A stretch of DNA of 64,000 bases, taken from positions 124,001-188,000 of the forward strand of contig NZ_WBJX01000004.1 in NCBI RefSeq assembly GCF_008831075.1, given 5' to 3'. The notes beneath the pieces were generated by a model. It made no database searches, had not been told where the DNA came from, and saw only the letters and a list, made by a program, of their open reading frames with translations. Of the stretch, positions 8,483 to 18,575 are shown in pieces (the first letter of the stretch is position 1; each line of letters starts with the position of its first letter). A program made the translations under genes and the position numbers. The DNA comes from Pseudoclavibacter terrae (GTDB lineage: Bacteria > Actinomycetota > Actinomycetes > Actinomycetales > Microbacteriaceae).

Positions 8483-9466
8483 ATGGCGAATTCCGTCGCC
8501 ACCTCGAGCTCCGGGAGACCTCCCGGACTCAAACCTGGCTCATCCCCTCTCGGGGCAGCCAGCGCCGTCGCCCTCACCCTCCTCGGGGTGGGGGCGGCGA
8601 CCGCCGTCTACGGCACGATGATCGAGCGCCGGGCCTTCCGTCTGCGCCGCGTCGAGTCGCGCATCCTGCCGCCCGGCTCGGCCCCGCTGCGCGTGCTGCA
8701 CCTCAGCGACTTCCATGTCGCGCCGTGGCAGCGGAAGAAGCAGGACTTCGTGAGGGGCCTCGCCGCGCTGAAGCCCGACCTCGTCGTCGGCACCGGCGAC
8801 AACCTGGGCCACGTCGACGCCATCCCAACGGTCGCGCACATGCTGGAGCCGTTCGAGGGCATCCCCTCGGTGCACGTCTACGGCTCGAACGACTACCTGG
8901 GGCCCGTGCTCAAGAATCCCTTCACCTACTTCGGCCGCTCCGCGCACGTCGCGAAGAAGGCCCCGCACCTCGACACGAAGACCCTCACGGGGCACTTCAA
9001 CCGCCTCGGATGGACGCCACTCAACAACATGGCGGCCGTCCTCGAGGTCGCCGGCAGGCGCATCCGCTTCTTCGGGGTCAACGATCCGCACATCGAGGCC
9101 GACGACTTCGCCGCCGCAGGCAAGGCGCTGCGGGAGGCATCGGAGGGCCAGGACTGGGACCTCACGATCGGGCTCGCGCACGCCCCATACCAGCGGGTGC
9201 TGAGCGGCCTCGTCGACCTCGGTGCGGATGCGATCTTCGCCGGGCACACGCACGGCGGGCAGGTCTGCGTGCCCGGCTACGGCGCACTCGTCACCAACTG
9301 CGACATCCCACGCGAGCAGGTCAAGGGCCTGAGCACGTGGACCTCGCGCGGCCGCACGGCCGCACTCCACGTCTCCGCCGGCCTCGGCACGTCGATATAC
9401 GCCCCCGTGCGTTTCGCGTGCCCGCCGGAGGCGACGCTTCTGACCTTCCTACCCCGGGTATCGTGA
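8483..9466 (+). CDS. Membrane-associated metallophosphoesterase (YkuE-like)
   Basis: A 327-residue calcineurin-type phosphoesterase with an N-terminal hydrophobic helix (about residues 22-42). Metal-binding motifs in order are LSDFHVAP (DxH), GTGDN (GDN), VYGSNDY in place of the usual GNHD, GLAHAPY, and GHTHGGQ near the C-terminus. The GNHD-to-GSND change removes the catalytic-site His, although this is typical of several actinobacterial members. It lies between two PBP genes (33 and 4 bases from them), so a role in the wall or in lipid-linked precursor dephosphorylation is plausible but unproven. Confidence 0.85.
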   Translation: MANSVATSSSGRPPGLKPGSSPLGAASAVALTLLGVGAATAVYGTMIERRAFRLRRVESRILPPGSAPLRVLHLSDFHVAPWQRKKQDFVRGLAALKPDLVVGTGDNLGHVDAIPTVAHMLEPFEGIPSVHVYGSNDYLGPVLKNPFTYFGRSAHVAKKAPHLDTKTLTGHFNRLGWTPLNNMAAVLEVAGRRIRFFGVNDPHIEADDFAAAGKALREASEGQDWDLTIGLAHAPYQRVLSGLVDLGADAIFAGHTHGGQVCVPGYGALVTNCDIPREQVKGLSTWTSRGRTAALHVSAGLGTSIYAPVRFACPPEATLLTFLPRVS

Positions 9467-9470
9467 CGCC

Positions 9471-11999
9471 ATGGCAACAAAGAAACGTGGAAGCTGGAAG
9501 CGCGGTCCGTTGACGCGCGTCCTCGGCCTGGTCGGGGTGAGCGGCCTCGCCGCCGTCCTGATCACCGCGCTCGTGACTCCGCTCGTCTCCGTCGCCAACA
9601 TCGCGGAGAACAGCTCGATCAACCTCTTCGAGAGCCTCCCCGACTACCTGGAGATCAACGAGCTCCAGCAGGTCACCGAGCTCTACGCGAAGCAGGGCGG
9701 GCAGGACGTCAAGTTCGCCCAGTTCTACAACCAGAACCGCGTCGAGGTCCCGCTCGACAAGATCTCACCGTGGGTGCCGCTCGCGGCGATCTCGGTCGAG
9801 GACCCGCGCTTCCGCGAGCACGACGGCGTCGACGTCATCTCCGCGGCCCGCGCGCTCGTCACGTCCGTCATCGGCGACGCCTCCGCCGGCGCCTCCACCA
9901 TCACCATGCAGTGGGTCCGCAACGTGCGCGTGCAGGAGGCCGAGGCGATCCTCGACCCGGCCGAGAGCGAGAAGGCCTACATCGAGGCGACCGACCCGAA
10001 CACGGGCCGCAAGCTGCAGGAGATGCGCCTCGCCATCGGCGTCGAGCAGCAGTACTCGAAGGACGAGATCCTCCAGGGCTACCTCAACATCGCCCTCTTC
10101 GGCGGCACCACGTACGGCATCGAGTCGGCCGCGCAGCGCTACTTCGGCAAGCCGGCGATCGACCTGAACCTGCAGGAGGCTGCGAGCCTCATCGCCATCG
10201 TGCAGGAGCCCAACGCCTACCGACTCGACCGCGAAGAGAACATCGAGGGCAACAAGGAACGCCGCGACTACATCCTCATGCGCATGATGGAAGAGGGCGC
10301 CATCGATCAGGCGACCTACGAGTCAACCATCGCGCTGCCGGTCGAGCCGAACGTCAAGGACCCCAACCACGGCTGCGAGTTCGCCGAGGGCAACGCGAAG
10401 TACTTCTGCAAGTTCGTGCAGCTCTCCGTGCTCCAGGACGAGGCGTTCGGCGCCACCGAAGCGGAGCGCAACTTCAACCTCGCCGGCAAGGGCTACAAGA
10501 TCTACACGTCCCTGGACCTCGACATGCAGAGCGTCGCGACGCAGTCCATGCAGAACGCGGTGCCGTCGACCTACCCGGGAACCGACCTGGGCGCCGCCGC
10601 CTCCATGGTCGAGAACGGCACGGGACGCATCCTCGCGATGGTGCAGAACACCCAGTTCAGCGAGGTCGCCGAGAACCAGGAGCAGCCCGGCGTCACCTCG
10701 GTGAACTACAACACCGACTACGAGTACGGAGGCTCGACGGGCTTCCAGACCGGATCGACCTACAAGATCTTCACGCTCGCCGAGTGGATCGCGTCTGGCA
10801 AGTCGCTCTACTCCTCCGTGCCAGGCCAGAACCGCACGTTCTACCTGGAGAACTTCTCCAACACCTGCGACGCCGAATCCGACGGCCCCTGGGCACCGAC
10901 CAACGACAGCGGCCAGCGGGTCGGCACCGTCTCCGTGAAGTCGGCGACGGCGTCGTCGATCAACACCGCCTACGTGACGATGGCGGAGCGCCTCGACCAG
11001 TGCCGCATCCGCGACACCGCGATGGCACTCGGCGGCCACCGCGCCGACGGAGCCATCAACCAGTCCGTTCCCGCCGCCATCCTGGGCGCCGCCAACGAGA
11101 TGGCGCCGCTGTCCATGGCGACCGTCATGTCGGGTCTCGCGAACAACGGCGTCTCCTGCTCCCCCACGGGCATCGACCGTGTGACGCTGCCGGACGGCAC
11201 GGAGGTCACCGGACCCAAGTCGCGCTGCATCCAGGCCGTCTCGCCGCAGGTCGCGGCCGGCGTCGACGAGGCACTCGCCGGAGTCGTCAACGGGGGCACC
11301 GGTTCCCGGTCGAACCCGGGCATCGTGCCGCTCATCGGCAAGACGGGCACCACCGACAACGGCCTGCAGACGTGGATGGTCGGGGCGACGACGAAGGTCG
11401 GCCTCGCCGTCTGGGTCGGCAACGCCAACGGCCTCGTGCCCATGTACGACGTCGACCTGCCGCTCGCGGCGGGAAGCCAGACGCGTCACGTGCTCTTCAA
11501 CGACATCATCGGGCACGCGATGAGCACCTACGGGGGTGGGGACTTCCCCGAGTACGTCGAGGATGAGGACGCCCTGGTTCTCGCGACGATCCCGGACCTG
11601 ACGGGACGCTCCACGGAGGAGGCGCGCCAGGTGCTCGAGAGCCTCGGCTTCGGCGTCTCGATCGGCCCCTCGGTCGACTCGGACCAGTCTCCTGGCAGCG
11701 TCGCGAACACCCTGCCGACCGCGAACACGCGTGTCGACAAGGGAACGACGGTCACCATCCATCCCTCCGCGCTTCCCGATGATTCGACGACCGGCCTGCT
11801 GGCTCCTGACGTGACCGGGAAGACGCAGGACGAGGCGACCTCGCTTCTGGCGGGTGCGGGGTTCACCGGAACAGTGACCGTCATCTCCGAGGCGAACGCC
11901 ACCGTTCCGAGCGGCCAGGTGATTCGCACCGACCCTGCAACGGGCACGCCGATCGAGCCGACCGGGCAGCTTCGCCTGTTCATCTCGTCCGGCCCCTAG
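9471..11999 (+). CDS. Class A penicillin-binding protein with two PASTA domains (paralog 2)
   Basis: An 842-residue bifunctional PBP, closely similar along its length to the protein at 5927-8449. It has an N-terminal anchor, the GT51 catalytic EDPRFREHDG (near residue 110), GASTITMQ, FGGTTYGIESAAQRYFGK, transpeptidase STYK (near 429), SSINTAY and KTGTTDNG (near 624), then two PASTA modules (near 706 and 778) ending FISSGP. Unlike paralog 1, the region before the GT domain has an inserted GGQD. The start is 4 bases after the phosphoesterase stop, so the three genes probably form one operon. Both copies keep all catalytic motifs. Confidence 0.93.
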   Translation: MATKKRGSWKRGPLTRVLGLVGVSGLAAVLITALVTPLVSVANIAENSSINLFESLPDYLEINELQQVTELYAKQGGQDVKFAQFYNQNRVEVPLDKISPWVPLAAISVEDPRFREHDGVDVISAARALVTSVIGDASAGASTITMQWVRNVRVQEAEAILDPAESEKAYIEATDPNTGRKLQEMRLAIGVEQQYSKDEILQGYLNIALFGGTTYGIESAAQRYFGKPAIDLNLQEAASLIAIVQEPNAYRLDREENIEGNKERRDYILMRMMEEGAIDQATYESTIALPVEPNVKDPNHGCEFAEGNAKYFCKFVQLSVLQDEAFGATEAERNFNLAGKGYKIYTSLDLDMQSVATQSMQNAVPSTYPGTDLGAAASMVENGTGRILAMVQNTQFSEVAENQEQPGVTSVNYNTDYEYGGSTGFQTGSTYKIFTLAEWIASGKSLYSSVPGQNRTFYLENFSNTCDAESDGPWAPTNDSGQRVGTVSVKSATASSINTAYVTMAERLDQCRIRDTAMALGGHRADGAINQSVPAAILGAANEMAPLSMATVMSGLANNGVSCSPTGIDRVTLPDGTEVTGPKSRCIQAVSPQVAAGVDEALAGVVNGGTGSRSNPGIVPLIGKTGTTDNGLQTWMVGATTKVGLAVWVGNANGLVPMYDVDLPLAAGSQTRHVLFNDIIGHAMSTYGGGDFPEYVEDEDALVLATIPDLTGRSTEEARQVLESLGFGVSIGPSVDSDQSPGSVANTLPTANTRVDKGTTVTIHPSALPDDSTTGLLAPDVTGKTQDEATSLLAGAGFTGTVTVISEANATVPSGQVIRTDPATGTPIEPTGQLRLFISSGP

Positions 12000-12024
12000 G
12001 AGTTTCCGCGGCTCGCGCCCTCGG

Positions 12025-12054
12025 TTGGCGGCGCGAGCCAGCTTCGGGTACTCT
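12025..12054 (+). promoter_or_regulatory. Promoter of tRNA-Pro
   Basis: TTGGCG (12025-12030) and TACTCT (12049-12054), separated by 18 bases, lie about 30 bases upstream of the tRNA. Confidence 0.5.
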
Positions 12055-12084
12055 TGGGGAGTTCGCCGCTCGGCGGTGAGCGAT

Positions 12085-12158
<74 letters not shown>

Positions 12159-12164
12159 CAGACA

Positions 12165-12198
12165 GGCCCGAGTTCGCATTGCGAACTCGGGCCTTTTT
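12165..12198 (+). terminator. Intrinsic terminator of tRNA-Pro
   Basis: A perfect 13-bp stem (GGCCCGAGTTCGC with its complement) and a 3-base loop are followed by five T, starting 7 bases after the tRNA. Confidence 0.92.
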
Positions 12199-12247
12199 GC
12201 GCGATCAGCATGGTGTAGCTTCGGCGCATGTCGAACGCGAGGGCAAA

Positions 12248-13135
12248 GTGCTGATTCCGGACGACCTCGTGCGGCGCCTCTCGGGGCGGCCCGCGGACAT
12301 CACGGATGACGGCGACGCCTGGCTGCGCCGACTGCCCTCGCTCATCGACGAGCGGCTCGACGCCTGGGATCTCGCCGTGGCAGGTGACGCCTGCAACGGG
12401 CACAATGCGATCGTCATCCCGGTCACGCGGCGCGGTGAGCCGCACATGCTGAAGCTCAGCTGGCCGCACCGGGAGGCGGCGTCCGAGCACCTCGGCCTGC
12501 GGCATTGGAACGGCGCCGGCATCGTGCGGCTGGCTGCCGCCCACCCGGCGGACTTCGCGCTGCTTCTCGAGCCGCTCGACTCGGATCGGGACCTGCACGC
12601 GATCGAGACGGACGACGCCTGCCTCGTGATCGGCGGCCTGCTGCGTCGGCTGAACGTCGCTCCCCCGCACTCGGTTCCTGACTTCCGCGCAGAGGCGCGC
12701 GGGTGGATCGAGCCGTTGCGCGCTCATCCGCCGTCGGTGCCTCGCCGCTGGGTAGACCGGGCGCTCGACACGTTCGACTCCCGGCCCTACGACCAGAAGC
12801 TGCTGCATCTGGACCTGCACTATGGCAACGTCCTCGCTGCCGAGCGGGAGCCGTGGCTGGCGATCGACCCGAAGCCCGTGGCGGGTCCGGCCGGCTTCGA
12901 GGTGTACCCGGCGCTGCGCACCCGCGTCGAGGACTACCGTGGCGGGTCGCTCATGCATGCCGAGGTGCGGAGTCGAGTCGAGCTCATCTGCGGCGAGGCG
13001 GGCATCGACCTCGACGACGCGAGGGAGTGGTGCATCGCGCACGCCGTGCTGAACGCGCATCAGGTTGCCGAGGAAGGATGGGCGACGCTCGTCACCATGC
13101 ACCTGGCCATCGCGAAGGCCCTCTCGGACATCTGA
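12248..13135 (+). CDS. Aminoglycoside/hydroxyurea phosphotransferase-like kinase
   Basis: A ~295-residue protein of the APH(6)/hydroxyurea kinase group in the protein-kinase-like fold. The catalytic loop LLHLDLHYGNVL supplies the Asp and Asn, and the metal-binding motif is AIDPKPVAG. Upstream, VIPVTRRGEPHMLKLSWPH holds the nucleotide-binding Lys. The frame is open back through the tRNA-Pro, but the start must lie after the terminator. The GTG at 12248, with GAGGG five bases before it, fits best. An ATG at 12228 is out of frame and stops at once. Antibiotic inactivation is the family activity; the substrate here is unknown. Confidence 0.75.
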   Translation: MLIPDDLVRRLSGRPADITDDGDAWLRRLPSLIDERLDAWDLAVAGDACNGHNAIVIPVTRRGEPHMLKLSWPHREAASEHLGLRHWNGAGIVRLAAAHPADFALLLEPLDSDRDLHAIETDDACLVIGGLLRRLNVAPPHSVPDFRAEARGWIEPLRAHPPSVPRRWVDRALDTFDSRPYDQKLLHLDLHYGNVLAAEREPWLAIDPKPVAGPAGFEVYPALRTRVEDYRGGSLMHAEVRSRVELICGEAGIDLDDAREWCIAHAVLNAHQVAEEGWATLVTMHLAIAKALSDI

Positions 13136-13251
13136 CGGCGCACGCGGCACGGGTGTGTGGCAGGCGGTCAGCTGTTTCTCGTTTGTAAACTCTTCTCTCC
13201 CATCTGTTTTACGTCTTGTGTCGCGGGAGAGATCGTCGCAGTATCGTCAGC

Positions 13252-14373
13252 ATGGATGCAGACGTCATTGTCATCGGCCTCGGGGCCGCCGGTTCGTACG
13301 CGTCCTGGAACCTCGCCTGCAACGGCGCGAGCGTGCTCGGCCTCGAGGCGCAGTCGCTCATCCACGACGACGGGGCCTACGCGGGCGAGAGCCGCCTGTT
13401 CCGCGCGGCGTACCACGAGGGCGCCCACTACGTGCCGCTGCTCCTCGCATCCCGTCGGGCGTGGCTTGAGCTCGCAGACGAGAGCCTCGCGCCGATCTTC
13501 CACCCGACCGGGGTGCTCTCGATCGGGTCGCCGGCAGATCCCCGCATGGAGCAGGTCCGTCGTTCGCTCGCCGCGGCTGACATCCCGCACACCACGTTCA
13601 CGACGGCCGAGCTCGCGGCGCGCTACCCGCAGCACCAGGGGCTGAGCGACGAGATCGCTGTGCTCGACGAGCTAGGTGGTGCGCTTCGACCGGAATCGGC
13701 GGTCACCGAGATCCAGCGGCGCGCGACCGCGGCCGGTGCCGAGCTCCGCGGCAACTCGCCGGTGCTCTCGATCGAGGAGACCGGGGACGCAGTCCGCGTC
13801 GTGACCCCCGAGGGTACGCTCACGGCCAAGCAGGTCATCGTCTCGGCGGGCATCTGGACCCCGATGCTCCTGCCAACCCTCGACCGGCACCTCACGATCA
13901 AGCCCATCGCCCTCACCTGGTTCGCCCCGCAGAACCCCAGCGACTTCGACCCCGCGGTCTTCCCCGCGTTCATCCGCGACCACGGCGCGGTGCACATCTT
14001 CGGCGTCCCCACGCTCGACGGTTCGCTCGTGAAAGCCGGCTACGACGCGAAGTGGGGAGACATCGATGCCCCAGAGCACCTCGAACGCCGGTTGAGCGCC
14101 GCGGAACGCGCGAAGATCTCGCGAGACATCCACACCCTCATCCCCGGACTTCCGGACGGGATCGCGAAGCACTCCGTGCACGCCGACATCTTCACAGCCG
14201 ACAAGACTCCGGTCATCGGGAGGATCAGCGACCGGGTCACGGTCGGCACCGGATACTCGGGGCACGGGTTCAAGTTCACCCCCGCCTTCGGCGACCTCCT
14301 CGCGGATATCGCGCTCGGCCGCACGCCCGAGTTCGACATCTCCCGCCTGTCCCCGCACCGGTTCGCCGCATGA
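13252..14373 (+). CDS. FAD-dependent amine oxidase, MSOX/MTOX (SolA) type
   Basis: A 373-residue flavoenzyme of the sarcosine/N-methyltryptophan oxidase family (DAO superfamily). The FAD Rossmann motif VIVIGLGAAGSYAS is at residue 4, the ARG-like segment GESRLFRAAYHEG follows, and GTGYSGHGFKF lies near the C-terminus. The covalent-flavin Cys of classical members appears replaced: the aligned segment reads KHSVHADIF, so FAD may be non-covalent. The upstream bases are AT-rich with GTAAAC/GTTTTAC half-sites (13186-13211) that could be an operator. The stop overlaps the LysR start (ATGA). It is expected to oxidise a secondary N-methyl or cyclic amine, releasing peroxide. Confidence 0.8.
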   Translation: MDADVIVIGLGAAGSYASWNLACNGASVLGLEAQSLIHDDGAYAGESRLFRAAYHEGAHYVPLLLASRRAWLELADESLAPIFHPTGVLSIGSPADPRMEQVRRSLAAADIPHTTFTTAELAARYPQHQGLSDEIAVLDELGGALRPESAVTEIQRRATAAGAELRGNSPVLSIEETGDAVRVVTPEGTLTAKQVIVSAGIWTPMLLPTLDRHLTIKPIALTWFAPQNPSDFDPAVFPAFIRDHGAVHIFGVPTLDGSLVKAGYDAKWGDIDAPEHLERRLSAAERAKISRDIHTLIPGLPDGIAKHSVHADIFTADKTPVIGRISDRVTVGTGYSGHGFKFTPAFGDLLADIALGRTPEFDISRLSPHRFAA

Positions 14374-15272
14374 GCGAGATCAGCCTCAAGCAGCTCCGCT
14401 GCTTCGTCGCCGTCTACACGGAGTGCAGCTTCACGCGCGCAGCAAAACGGCTCGGCCTGGCCCAGTCGCCCGTGAGTCAGGCCGTGGCCGCCCTCGAGAC
14501 CCAGCTCGGTGTGACGCTCTTCGAACGCGGCGGCCGCGACGTCACCCCGACGGCCGCCGCCGAGGCCCTGTACCCGGAAGCCGTCGAGATTCGCCGCCGC
14601 GCCGAAGGGCTCCAGCGACTCGCGTCGGCCGCCAGCGAGCAGCCCGCGACGCGGGTGCTGCGCATCGGCTCGGTCAGCTCGCTCTTCTCCAGCGCGCTGC
14701 CCGCGCTCATCCGCTCGGAAGCGCTTGCACCCTTCGCCGTCGACGTCGCAGACGGCAGCAACGCCGACCTGACGACGTCCGTCGACGATGGCGACCTCGA
14801 CGTCGCCCTGCTCCGCGACCTGTCCCCAGACAGCGACCGGCACGTGGTCGCCTTCCGCGAGCGCCTCTGCGTCGCGGTCGCCGAGGGGCACGAGCTCGCA
14901 GGCCGAGAGGCGATCTCCACCGACGAGCTGCGCGACCATCCCCTGGTGCTCTTCGACCGCGGCCGCGCTCCGCTCGCGTTCGATCTGACGGTCGGCGCGT
15001 TCCTCCGCTCGGGCAACCCGCTGCGCATCGCCTCCCGGGTGACCAGCGAACAGGCGATGCTCGGGCTCGTGAGCTGTGGGCTCGGGGTCGCCCTCGTCCC
15101 GCAGTCCCTCGCGGTGCATCCGTGGCCCGGGGTGGCGTTCCGCGAGCTGCAGGACGCGGAGCACAGCTACCCCCTGGCCGTTCGGGTCACCGCAGGCGAT
15201 CCGCTCGGGCTTCTCGAACCGCTGACCGCATCCCTCCGCTCCTGGGCGTCCGCGCACGCCCTCATCAGCTGA
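14370..15272 (+). CDS. LysR-family regulator of the amine oxidase/symporter operon
   Basis: A 300-residue regulator. The N-terminal winged HTH is clear: LKQLRCFVAVYTECSFTRAA, then LGLAQSPVSQAVAALE, then LFERGG. The remainder is a periplasmic-binding-like effector domain (RVLRIGSVSSLFSS onward). The ATG overlaps the oxidase stop (ATGA at 14370). The frame is open much further upstream, but only because it overlaps the oxidase gene. It is unusual in being co-directional and in the middle of the operon, so it likely controls the operon autogenously and senses the amine substrate or its product. Confidence 0.88.
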   Translation: MSEISLKQLRCFVAVYTECSFTRAAKRLGLAQSPVSQAVAALETQLGVTLFERGGRDVTPTAAAEALYPEAVEIRRRAEGLQRLASAASEQPATRVLRIGSVSSLFSSALPALIRSEALAPFAVDVADGSNADLTTSVDDGDLDVALLRDLSPDSDRHVVAFRERLCVAVAEGHELAGREAISTDELRDHPLVLFDRGRAPLAFDLTVGAFLRSGNPLRIASRVTSEQAMLGLVSCGLGVALVPQSLAVHPWPGVAFRELQDAEHSYPLAVRVTAGDPLGLLEPLTASLRSWASAHALIS

Positions 15273-15336
15273 CCGCACGACCCAGCCGGTCACCGTCGAC
15301 CGGGCCGAAGATCCCTCACCACAGAAAAGAGTCCCC

Positions 15337-16713
15337 GTGGAGTACACGCCTCAAGCTCTCCTCGTCGATGCCGGCCTCATCGGCATGCTGCTCATCGTCG
15401 GCACGCTCGCGAGAGCCACGATCAAGCCCCTGCAGACCATGATGATCCCGGCTTCCGTCATCGCGGGAGCCCTTGGCCTGCTGCTCGGCCCGAACGGGCT
15501 CGGCCTGCTTCCCTTCTCCGATCAGCTCGGCACGTACGGCTCGCTGCTCATCGTCATCGTGTTCGCGTGCCTCGCGCTCACCGATGACTTCAACATCTTC
15601 AAGATCGGCCGCAACGTTGCCGGCTTCGCCGCGTACGGCGTGCTCATGTACTCGCTGCAGGTCGTCATCGGCCTCGTGCTGGTGCTGCTCCTGCTCGGTC
15701 CGCTGCTCGGGGCACCCGACAGCATCGGCCTGATGCTGTTCGCCGGCTGGGCTGGCGGCTTCGGCTCCGCGGCTGCGATCGGGGCGGTGTTCGCGGATGC
15801 AGGGCAGCCGGAGGTGCAGTCGATCGCGTTCACGGCGGCGACCGTCGGCATGCTCGTCGGCGTGGTCGGCGGCATCATCCAGGCGAAGATCGGCGCGATG
15901 CGCGGCCACGCGAAGGAATTCGCGGGGATGAAGGGAATGCCGGACGATCTGCGCACGGGCGTGCTCGACCAGGTGAAGGCTCGCCCCGTGATCGGCACGC
16001 ACACCTTCTCGGGTGGCACGATCGAGTCGCTCGCGTTCCAGGCCGCGATCGTCGCGGCCGTCGCCGCAGGCGCCTACGGCATCAACCTGGTGCTCGGCGA
16101 GCTCATCCCTGCGGTTGCGTTCCCGCTCTTCTCGATCGCCTTCATCGTCGGCCTCGCCCTCCGGGGCCTCATGGCGGTCACCAGGACCCGCAAGTACATC
16201 GACCCCGACTCGCTCCGTTCGGTCTCGGGCGCGGCGACCGACGTCCTCGTCGTGTGCGGCATGGTGTCGATCGTGCCGAGCATCGTCGCCGACAACTGGC
16301 TGGCGCTGCTCATCCTGTTCCTCGTCGGGCTCGTCTTCTGCCTGGTCCTGGGCTTCGTCGCGGCGCCGCGTCTCATGCAGGACGGCTGGTTCGAGCGTCA
16401 GCTCTTCACGTGGGGCTGGGCAACCGGGGCCGTCGCGACGGGCATCGCGCTGCTGCGCATCGTGGACCCGCGCATGAAGTCGCGCACGCTCGAGGACTTC
16501 TCGATCGCCTACCTGCCCGTGGTCCCCGTCGAGGTTGCCGCCATCACGTTCGTCCCGCTGCTCGTCATCGGCGGGGCCGCGTGGGCCGCGGTCGGCATCT
16601 GGGGTGCGATCGCGCTCGTCGCGGCGATCGGGGGCGCGATCGTGATCTTCACGGGTCGCAAGGGCAGTCGCAGCGCTGGGTCTGAGGCGAATGAGGCCGT
16701 GAGCACGTTCTAG
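15337..16713 (+). CDS. GltS-type sodium/glutamate symporter family protein
   Basis: A 458-residue polytopic membrane protein with about 11-12 hydrophobic segments. The N-terminus, with LQTMMIPASVIAGALGLLLGP, resembles the conserved start of sodium:glutamate symporters, and GWAGGFGSAAAIGAVF matches a re-entrant Gly-rich segment. The start is GTG at 15337 after AAAAGAG. It lies 64 bases after the LysR gene and probably in the same transcript as the amine oxidase. That suggests uptake of a glutamate-like or N-methylated amino acid, or export of the product. The transported compound is inferred only from family and context. Confidence 0.78.
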   Translation: MEYTPQALLVDAGLIGMLLIVGTLARATIKPLQTMMIPASVIAGALGLLLGPNGLGLLPFSDQLGTYGSLLIVIVFACLALTDDFNIFKIGRNVAGFAAYGVLMYSLQVVIGLVLVLLLLGPLLGAPDSIGLMLFAGWAGGFGSAAAIGAVFADAGQPEVQSIAFTAATVGMLVGVVGGIIQAKIGAMRGHAKEFAGMKGMPDDLRTGVLDQVKARPVIGTHTFSGGTIESLAFQAAIVAAVAAGAYGINLVLGELIPAVAFPLFSIAFIVGLALRGLMAVTRTRKYIDPDSLRSVSGAATDVLVVCGMVSIVPSIVADNWLALLILFLVGLVFCLVLGFVAAPRLMQDGWFERQLFTWGWATGAVATGIALLRIVDPRMKSRTLEDFSIAYLPVVPVEVAAITFVPLLVIGGAAWAAVGIWGAIALVAAIGGAIVIFTGRKGSRSAGSEANEAVSTF

Positions 16714-16736
16714 GCGCGTTGCCGCCGATGGGTCGC

Positions 16737-16771
16737 CTTCACCCCGTTTCGTGCATCGAAACGGGGTGAAG
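16737..16771. terminator. Bidirectional terminator
   Basis: A perfect 15-bp stem (CTTCACCCCGTTTCG with its complement) and a 5-base loop lie between the convergent symporter and DinB genes. No T-run is present. Confidence 0.75.
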
Positions 16772-16806
16772 ACGACCGGTCGGGCGTGGATGCGCCCGGC
16801 GCGTCC

Positions 16807-17315
16807 TCAGCTGCGCAGGATCCCGGCCGCGTAGGCGGCCTGCCCGATGTGCTGCGCCGCGTCGTCGATGATGCTGACGAGGCGGGCGGCTCGCGTGACG
16901 GGCGGGTCCCAGTCCTCGTCGATGACCTCGCCGAGGGCGTCTGCGCTGAGCGAGCGGATGTGCGCGCGCAGCGCATCCGTCGCAGCACGCAGGTAATCGA
17001 GCAGCAGCGCCGCGTCGTCGACGACCACGGCCCGCGCCTCGGAGGGCGTGTGCCCGTATCCAACTGAATCGCCCAGCTCGCCGAGCCCGAAGCGGCTGTC
17101 GAATCCTTGAGAGGACCAGACTTCCTGCCCCTCGGTGAGCCCGGCGACCTGGACGTCGATCTCGCGTCCCGTGTGCCAGAGCAGCCAGGCGATCGAGTTG
17201 TCGTGGCCGCCGGGATGCGCGTTGAGGGTTCCCCCGGTCAGGTCGCGCGCGAGGCGCTCGGCGGCCTCGAGGGGGCGCCCGGCGAAGTCGTCGAGCACGT
17301 CGACCACGGAGGCGC

Positions 17316-17319
<4 letters not shown>
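16807..17319 (-). CDS. DinB/DUF664-fold protein (possible mycothiol-dependent enzyme)
   Basis: A 170-residue four-helix-bundle protein. HDNSIAWLLWHTGREIDVQV near residue 40 and DDAAQHIGQAAYAAGIL near the C-terminus place His residues as in the DinB_2/DUF664 metal site. In actinobacteria this superfamily includes mycothiol-dependent transferases and isomerases. The ATG overlaps the stop of the GST-fold gene (ATGA at 17316-17319), so the two are co-translated. A thiol-transfer role in the same pathway is an inference from that pairing. Confidence 0.75.
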
Positions 17320-18422
<1,103 letters not shown>

Positions 18423-18575
18423 GCGGCAATCCTAGGAAGCGGATGTGGATGCTCCCTGGGGGCGGAGGTGTGGGGTGGCAGCGCGTCAGGCTCGGGGAAT
18501 AAATTCACTGGCCCACGACATAACTAAAGTGTCGTCCTGCGACTGCCGGGCGATGCGATTCAACGAAGGAGCAGC

